Shown here one piece after another: positions 59,999 through 64,000 of a stretch of 64,000 nucleotides of DNA. Under the pieces are notes generated by a model, which was not told the origin of the DNA, searched no databases, and was given only the letters and a program-made list of their open reading frames with translations. The stretch spans positions 124,001 through 188,000 of the forward strand of contig CBDDJX010000001.1 in NCBI GenBank assembly GCA_965229885.1, written 5' to 3'. The translations under genes were made by a program, and so were the position numbers. Position 1 is the stretch's first letter; each line of letters opens with the position of its first letter. The stretch is from DATLLJ01 sp965229885. Lineage in GTDB: Bacteria; Acidobacteriota; Vicinamibacteria; Vicinamibacterales; CAVVIG01.

Positions 59999-61815
59999 CG
60001 CGCGGTGCCTTCCTTGAGCGTTGTGTATCGATCGATAGGAACGCCGGCCCACTCCTCCACGCGACCGCTGGGCCAGATGACGCGGACTCGAGGGATGTCA
60101 GTCGAATCTCCAAGACCCACAAGCACTCTGGGGTCGTTGGCCGAGGCGTAGCTGCCGTCAGATCTCGTCCGGCGCCAGAGCGTCTGCTTGTTCGGACGAA
60201 GGACCGCAACGCGGGCGCCCAGCATATCCCGACCATGCTCGCCCGTGAGCCTCAGCCCCACCCAATGCTTGTCACTGCCGACGTTGTTGACCAACAGTCG
60301 CGTCCGTCCAGCGTCGTTGCCGACGATCACGTCGCTGTCGCCGTCGTTGTCGATGTCACCGAACGCGGCGCCCCGACCGACCTCGGACAACTGGAACGCC
60401 GCACCAGCGCGATCGGTGACTTCTTCGAAACTGCCATCGCCCGAATTGCGGAATAACTGCTTGCGCTGATGCTGGGGAAAAGGATCGTGGACCCGCTGCA
60501 GCGCTTCGATAGCGGTAATCGTACCGTTCACGGTCAGAATGTCGAGCCAGCCATCGTTGTCGAAATCGATCCATGCGGTTCCGAATCCGGTATAGGCGAT
60601 GCTTCGCGGACCAAGCCCGGAGCGCATGCTCTGGTCGTCAAACACCCCTGAACCATCGTTGACATACAGATTGCTCCCCTCGCTGGTCAACTCAGTCATG
60701 AACAGGTCTTCATCTCCGTCGTTGTCGAAATCTCCAGCGTCGACCCCCATGCTCGCCTCAGCCTGGCCGTCCGGCGTCAACGCCACACCAGCCAACAGCG
60801 CTGTGTCCCGGAACGTGCCGTCGCGCTGGTTGATCCAGAGTTGGTTTTCCTGACTGTCATTGGCCACAAAGATGTCGATCCACCCGTCGTCGGTAACATC
60901 GGCGGTAGACACGCCAAGCGTCGGACCGAATGCACCGCCGACAAGCGCTTTGGCTGTGACATCGGTGAACGTGCCATTGTGATTGTTGTGATAGAGGCGA
61001 TCCGGATCCGCCTGATACACGCTCGGGTGACAGTAGTCCTGCTCCCCAGACCGATGGAAGCATTTCCTGTCGGCCTCGATGCTGTAACGAAGGTAGTTCC
61101 CCACGAACAAATCCAACCAACCGTCGCGGTCGTAGTCCACAAAGGCAGCAGAAACGCTCCACCGCGGATCATCGGTTCCGCTCTTCCCCGACACGTCGGT
61201 GAACGTCCCGTTACAGTTGTTGTGAAATAGCTGATTCGCGCCGAAATTGGTCAGGAAGAGATCGACACACCCATCGTTGTTGTAGTCGCCTACCGCCGCC
61301 CCCATACCGAACTCACGGGCGATGATTCCACTATTCGCCGTAACGTCCGTGAAGCGCAGAGTGCGCGACCCATCTTCATGTACCTCCAGCTCGTTCCGGA
61401 AGAGACGTCCTCTCGGTGGCGTCGGAGCCTGCCACGGGAATCGCGTCTCGCCGGGCTTGCCTGAGCCGAGCACCTTCCCCTGAACGACATACGCGTCGAG
61501 GTCGCCATCGTTATCGTAATCGAGGAGCGCAACGCCCGGTCCCATGTTCTCTGGTAAATAGAAATGACCGGCCATGCCGTTGAAGTGCAGGAATTCGAGT
61601 CCGACTTCGGAGGCTCGGTCCACAAACCAGTCCTGCTCGCCTTTCGCGACGCCCACCGCGGCGCCCGTTGCGGTCTGTGTCGAGCCTCCGCTCACGGAGT
61701 GGGACGAGTCGGGTGCGGTTCGATCCGCTCCGCAGGCCACCAACAGCAGCACGAGAAACAGCGTCGGGAAGATCCAGAATGTGGCAGGAGTGCAGCAGCA
61801 GCGCGTTCGGTTCAT
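59995..61815 (-). CDS. CRTAC1-family lipoprotein, third copy
   Basis: A 606-residue protein whose start (MNRTRCCCTPATFWIFPTLF, then LVLLLVACGAD) carries a lipobox, so it is probably membrane-anchored, unlike the other two CRTAC1 proteins. Repeats include LDYDNDGDLDAYVVQGKVLG, DYNNDGCVDLFLTNFGANQL, DYDRDGWLDLFVGNYLRYSI, DVTDDGWIDIFVANDSQENQ and DFDNDGWLDILTVNGT. The ASPIC/UnbV end reads DMLGARVAVLRPNKQTLWRR. ATG 61815 is preferred over 61836. Coupled to the TPR lipoprotein by a GTGA overlap and preceded by the PQQ dehydrogenase in the same direction. Confidence 0.85.
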   Translation of the reverse strand: MNRTRCCCTPATFWIFPTLFLVLLLVACGADRTAPDSSHSVSGGSTQTATGAAVGVAKGEQDWFVDRASEVGLEFLHFNGMAGHFYLPENMGPGVALLDYDNDGDLDAYVVQGKVLGSGKPGETRFPWQAPTPPRGRLFRNELEVHEDGSRTLRFTDVTANSGIIAREFGMGAAVGDYNNDGCVDLFLTNFGANQLFHNNCNGTFTDVSGKSGTDDPRWSVSAAFVDYDRDGWLDLFVGNYLRYSIEADRKCFHRSGEQDYCHPSVYQADPDRLYHNNHNGTFTDVTAKALVGGAFGPTLGVSTADVTDDGWIDIFVANDSQENQLWINQRDGTFRDTALLAGVALTPDGQAEASMGVDAGDFDNDGDEDLFMTELTSEGSNLYVNDGSGVFDDQSMRSGLGPRSIAYTGFGTAWIDFDNDGWLDILTVNGTITAIEALQRVHDPFPQHQRKQLFRNSGDGSFEEVTDRAGAAFQLSEVGRGAAFGDIDNDGDSDVIVGNDAGRTRLLVNNVGSDKHWVGLRLTGEHGRDMLGARVAVLRPNKQTLWRRTRSDGSYASANDPRVLVGLGDSTDIPRVRVIWPSGRVEEWAGVPIDRYTTLKEGTAR

Positions 61816-61954
61816 GTCGCGGAACAGGAGCCGCAAGTCGGAGTGTGATGGCGTCGAGCACCGTGCACTACACCAGTCGCAAAGACTTGGTGGGCTCCGC
61901 CAAGAAATTCGAGATGAGCAGAATGGTCGCGTAGCTCATGGACTCACCTACCCG

Positions 61955-63934
61955 CTACGGCAGGCTGAGCGCCACCCATTCGCCCGGATGAGTCCGCGAA
62001 CCGATCGACATCAACAGATATTGTTTGCCTTTGTACATATAGGTGATCGGTGATCCGTTGGCACCAGCTTCGAATTCGGTCTCCCACAGGACAGCGCCAG
62101 AGGCCTTGTCGAATGCCCGCACTTTCTTGCCTTCGTCGATTCCGCCCCCGGATGGCGTGAAGTTATTGATCGGATCACCTTCGGTGACGATGAGCATCGT
62201 CTTGGTCACGAGCGGCATGCCGTGACCGGGCTGACCAAGCGGAGGCAGGTTGAGATGCTTGAGCGCCGGGTCGTTCCGGGGACCATCACCGTTCGGCACC
62301 ATCCAGAGATGGTCCCCGGTATTCATGTTGATCGCGGTAATTCGGCCGTAGGGAGGCTTCGTCAGAGGTAACCCGCTGGGGCCTTCCACGATGCCACGCC
62401 CCTCCATCCCGCCCAGATATTTCGAACAGCATCGGGTCTCGGTCAACCCACCCGGCTTGAATGACGGATCGGGCTTGCGAGGCACGAGGCCGACGACCCA
62501 ACCGCCTGTCCTTGAGGGAACATACAGAATGCCGGTTTCCGGATCGAACGCACCGCCACCCCATTCGACCCCCCCGACGTGCCCGGGCATCTGCACGATG
62601 CCCTCGGGGCTATTATGTCCATCGCCCTTCAAGATCGGCGGCATGAAGAGGGGCCCGAGTTGGTAGCGTTTCGCAATCTCCAGCGCTTGCGTGCGCAATT
62701 CCGGGGTGAAGTCAATGAGATCGTCGGCTGTAATCCCCTGCCGGTCGAACGGCGCCGGCTTTGTCGGGAAAGGCTGCGTCGGCGCCGTCCACTCGCCTGG
62801 AACGGTTGACTTGGGGACCGGACGTTCCTCGATCGGCCACACCGGCTGTCCGGTCACTCGATCAAAGACAAACGCGAACGCCTGCTTCGTGAGCACGACG
62901 ACCGCCTTGATGGGCCTGCCGTTGACCGTGATATCGATGAGCATCGGCGGGGCCGGGTTGTCGTAGTCCCAGATGTCATGATGAACAGTCTGGAAATGCC
63001 AGACGCGCTCGCCAGTCTCCGCGCGGAGACAGACAATGCTGCTGCCAAAAAGATTGGCGCCCGGGCGGTCGCCGCCCCACATCTCATTCGTTGGCGCTGA
63101 CGTCGGCAGATACACTAGGCCGAGCTCTTCGTCAGCGCTCATCATCGTCCATACGGCCGCGTCGCCGGCCTGAACCCCCGTCAAGGAGTCGCCCAACCAC
63201 GTGTCGGCGCCGAATTCGCCCGCACGCGGGATCACGTGAAATGTCCACCGGAGCTTGCCCGTTCGAACGTCGTACGCCCGGATGTCACTGGATCTCGGCT
63301 GCGTGGAGGAGCCGACGATCACAACGTCTCTCGTGACCAGAGGGGGCGACAACCATCGGTAGGGAACCTGATCGACGGTATCCGCGTAATTCTGGAGGTC
63401 GACCTTTCCTCCTTCGCCGAAGCGACGTATCAGTTTTCCGGTTTTGGGATCAGTCGCGAGCAGGTACGGAGGCCGGACAGAAAAAATACGCTCGTCGCCG
63501 CCGCTCTGAAAATACGCCACGCCCCGACTGGCATTTCCGCGCGGCGGTGCCTCATCTTCATCGGGTAGCTGCTGCACCCAGAGCGTCTTCCCAGTTGCCG
63601 GATCAAACGCCTCGACGAGGCCGACACCATTGGAGGCATAGAGCACCCCGTTGATCATCACGGGCGTCGACAAGAGCTTGTTTCCGTACTTCAGGCCGGG
63701 AAATTGGGTGGTGAGCTCGGGGGACACTGCCGGTCTCTGCCAAGCGATGCGCAAGCTCTTGACGTTGTCTTTGTTGATTTGATCGAGCGGGGAGTACCGG
63801 GAAAATCCCAGGTCGCCACCGTGATTGGGCCACTCGCCGCCCTTGGTCCCGACTTCACCCCGAAGGAACGGTCCAGCAACAAGGACGAACAGGACCACGC
63901 AGAGCACGCCGCCAAACGACAGAACTCGCTGCAT
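61955..63934 (-). CDS. secreted PQQ-dependent dehydrogenase (quinoprotein)
   Basis: A 659-residue eight-bladed propeller enzyme that oxidises an alcohol or sugar in the periplasm using PQQ. The ATG at 63934 (MQRVLSFGGVLCVVLFVLVA G) has GGAGGG upstream and opens a signal peptide. Family features are EWPNHGGDLGFSRYSPLDQI N, repeated blade motifs such as FDPATGKTLWVQQ, WHFQTVHHDIWDYDNPAPP, GGVEWGGGAFDPETGILYVPS and NMNTGDHLWMVPNGDG. A vicinal Cys pair (ETRCCSKYLG, near 500) is present, but no CxxCH heme motif is seen, so it needs an external acceptor. The substrate is unknown. It heads a unit with CRTAC1 and TPR genes. Confidence 0.88.
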   Translation of the reverse strand: MQRVLSFGGVLCVVLFVLVAGPFLRGEVGTKGGEWPNHGGDLGFSRYSPLDQINKDNVKSLRIAWQRPAVSPELTTQFPGLKYGNKLLSTPVMINGVLYASNGVGLVEAFDPATGKTLWVQQLPDEDEAPPRGNASRGVAYFQSGGDERIFSVRPPYLLATDPKTGKLIRRFGEGGKVDLQNYADTVDQVPYRWLSPPLVTRDVVIVGSSTQPRSSDIRAYDVRTGKLRWTFHVIPRAGEFGADTWLGDSLTGVQAGDAAVWTMMSADEELGLVYLPTSAPTNEMWGGDRPGANLFGSSIVCLRAETGERVWHFQTVHHDIWDYDNPAPPMLIDITVNGRPIKAVVVLTKQAFAFVFDRVTGQPVWPIEERPVPKSTVPGEWTAPTQPFPTKPAPFDRQGITADDLIDFTPELRTQALEIAKRYQLGPLFMPPILKGDGHNSPEGIVQMPGHVGGVEWGGGAFDPETGILYVPSRTGGWVVGLVPRKPDPSFKPGGLTETRCCSKYLGGMEGRGIVEGPSGLPLTKPPYGRITAINMNTGDHLWMVPNGDGPRNDPALKHLNLPPLGQPGHGMPLVTKTMLIVTEGDPINNFTPSGGGIDEGKKVRAFDKASGAVLWETEFEAGANGSPITYMYKGKQYLLMSIGSRTHPGEWVALSLP

Positions 63935-64000
63935 GCCGTTCCCTCCAGAATACTTGGCCATAGGATTACACGAACGGCCCAGCAACGCCAGCAAGAAGCG

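Noticed and set aside
61837..61954. 23-codon minus-strand frame between the PQQ and CRTAC1 genes
   Set aside because: No conserved features and no ribosome site; not supported as a gene.
1..64000. CRISPR arrays, tRNA or rRNA genes, prophage modules
   Set aside because: No regular short repeat array, no tRNA-like cloverleaf and no phage structural genes were found on reading either strand.

Overview
The window is high-GC bacterial chromosome. Gene content points to the Acidobacteriota, probably a Vicinamibacteria-like lineage (inference): large TonB receptors with a carboxypeptidase-regulatory-like N-terminus, several CRTAC1 (FG-GAP plus ASPIC/UnbV) proteins, a secreted PQQ dehydrogenase, paired M16 peptidases, large secreted PIG-L proteins and bacillithiol genes. 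No rRNA, tRNA, CRISPR array or prophage was seen.

Layout. 0-2.3 kb: the start of a minus-strand secreted protein, a PEGA-like remnant and a twice-frameshifted carbohydrate-binding V/XII-type gene. 2.2-5.3 kb: modABC, divergent from a HTH-TOBE regulator. 5.5-6.9 kb: a decayed insertion sequence (copy 1). 6.9-13.3 kb: a histidine operon (hisI-G-D-C-B-H-F-A) headed by a His-rich leader peptide and an attenuator. 13.3-23.4 kb: a tightly packed glycan cluster in the same direction: a GH-GT2-NHL fusion, an ABC exporter, two glycosyltransferases, a PIG-L deacetylase and a zinc-ribbon methyltransferase. 23.4-25.7 kb: a murI remnant, an AAA ATPase and a TIGR01777 epimerase. 25.7-31.7 kb (minus): bacillithiol genes bshB1 and bshA with a giant PIG-L protein and an FAD oxidoreductase. 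31.7-36.3 kb: an AraC-MGMT protein lacking a recognisable Ada sensor, purE and an M16 pair. 36.3-43.3 kb: a frameshifted APC transporter, an SSS symporter, a FAD-linked oxidase and an SGNH hydrolase gene broken by three TAG codons. 43.4-50.1 kb: a 3.3-kb tandem duplication carrying two near-identical TonB receptors, each with its own hairpin terminator. 50.1-64 kb: msrQ, two paralogous 412-residue secreted proteins, IS copy 2 with a 5-bp target duplication, three CRTAC1 proteins, a TPR lipoprotein and a PQQ dehydrogenase.

How the genes work together. The his genes cover most of the pathway, but hisE and histidinol-phosphatase are absent here. The leader explains how histidine supply could control the operon: His codons abut hairpin segment 1, segment 2 can pair with either 1 or 3, and 3:4 is the terminator. 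Overlapping or closely spaced genes from hisI to about 23.4 kb allow read-through into the glycan cluster. The right third looks like an outer-membrane uptake and periplasmic or extracellular oxidation locus typical of acidobacteria.

The strongest leads are the his attenuator, the GH-GT2-NHL fusion and its cluster, the two IS copies that share inactivating stops, the TAG-only interruption of the SGNH gene, and the duplicated TonB receptors with diverged promoters.
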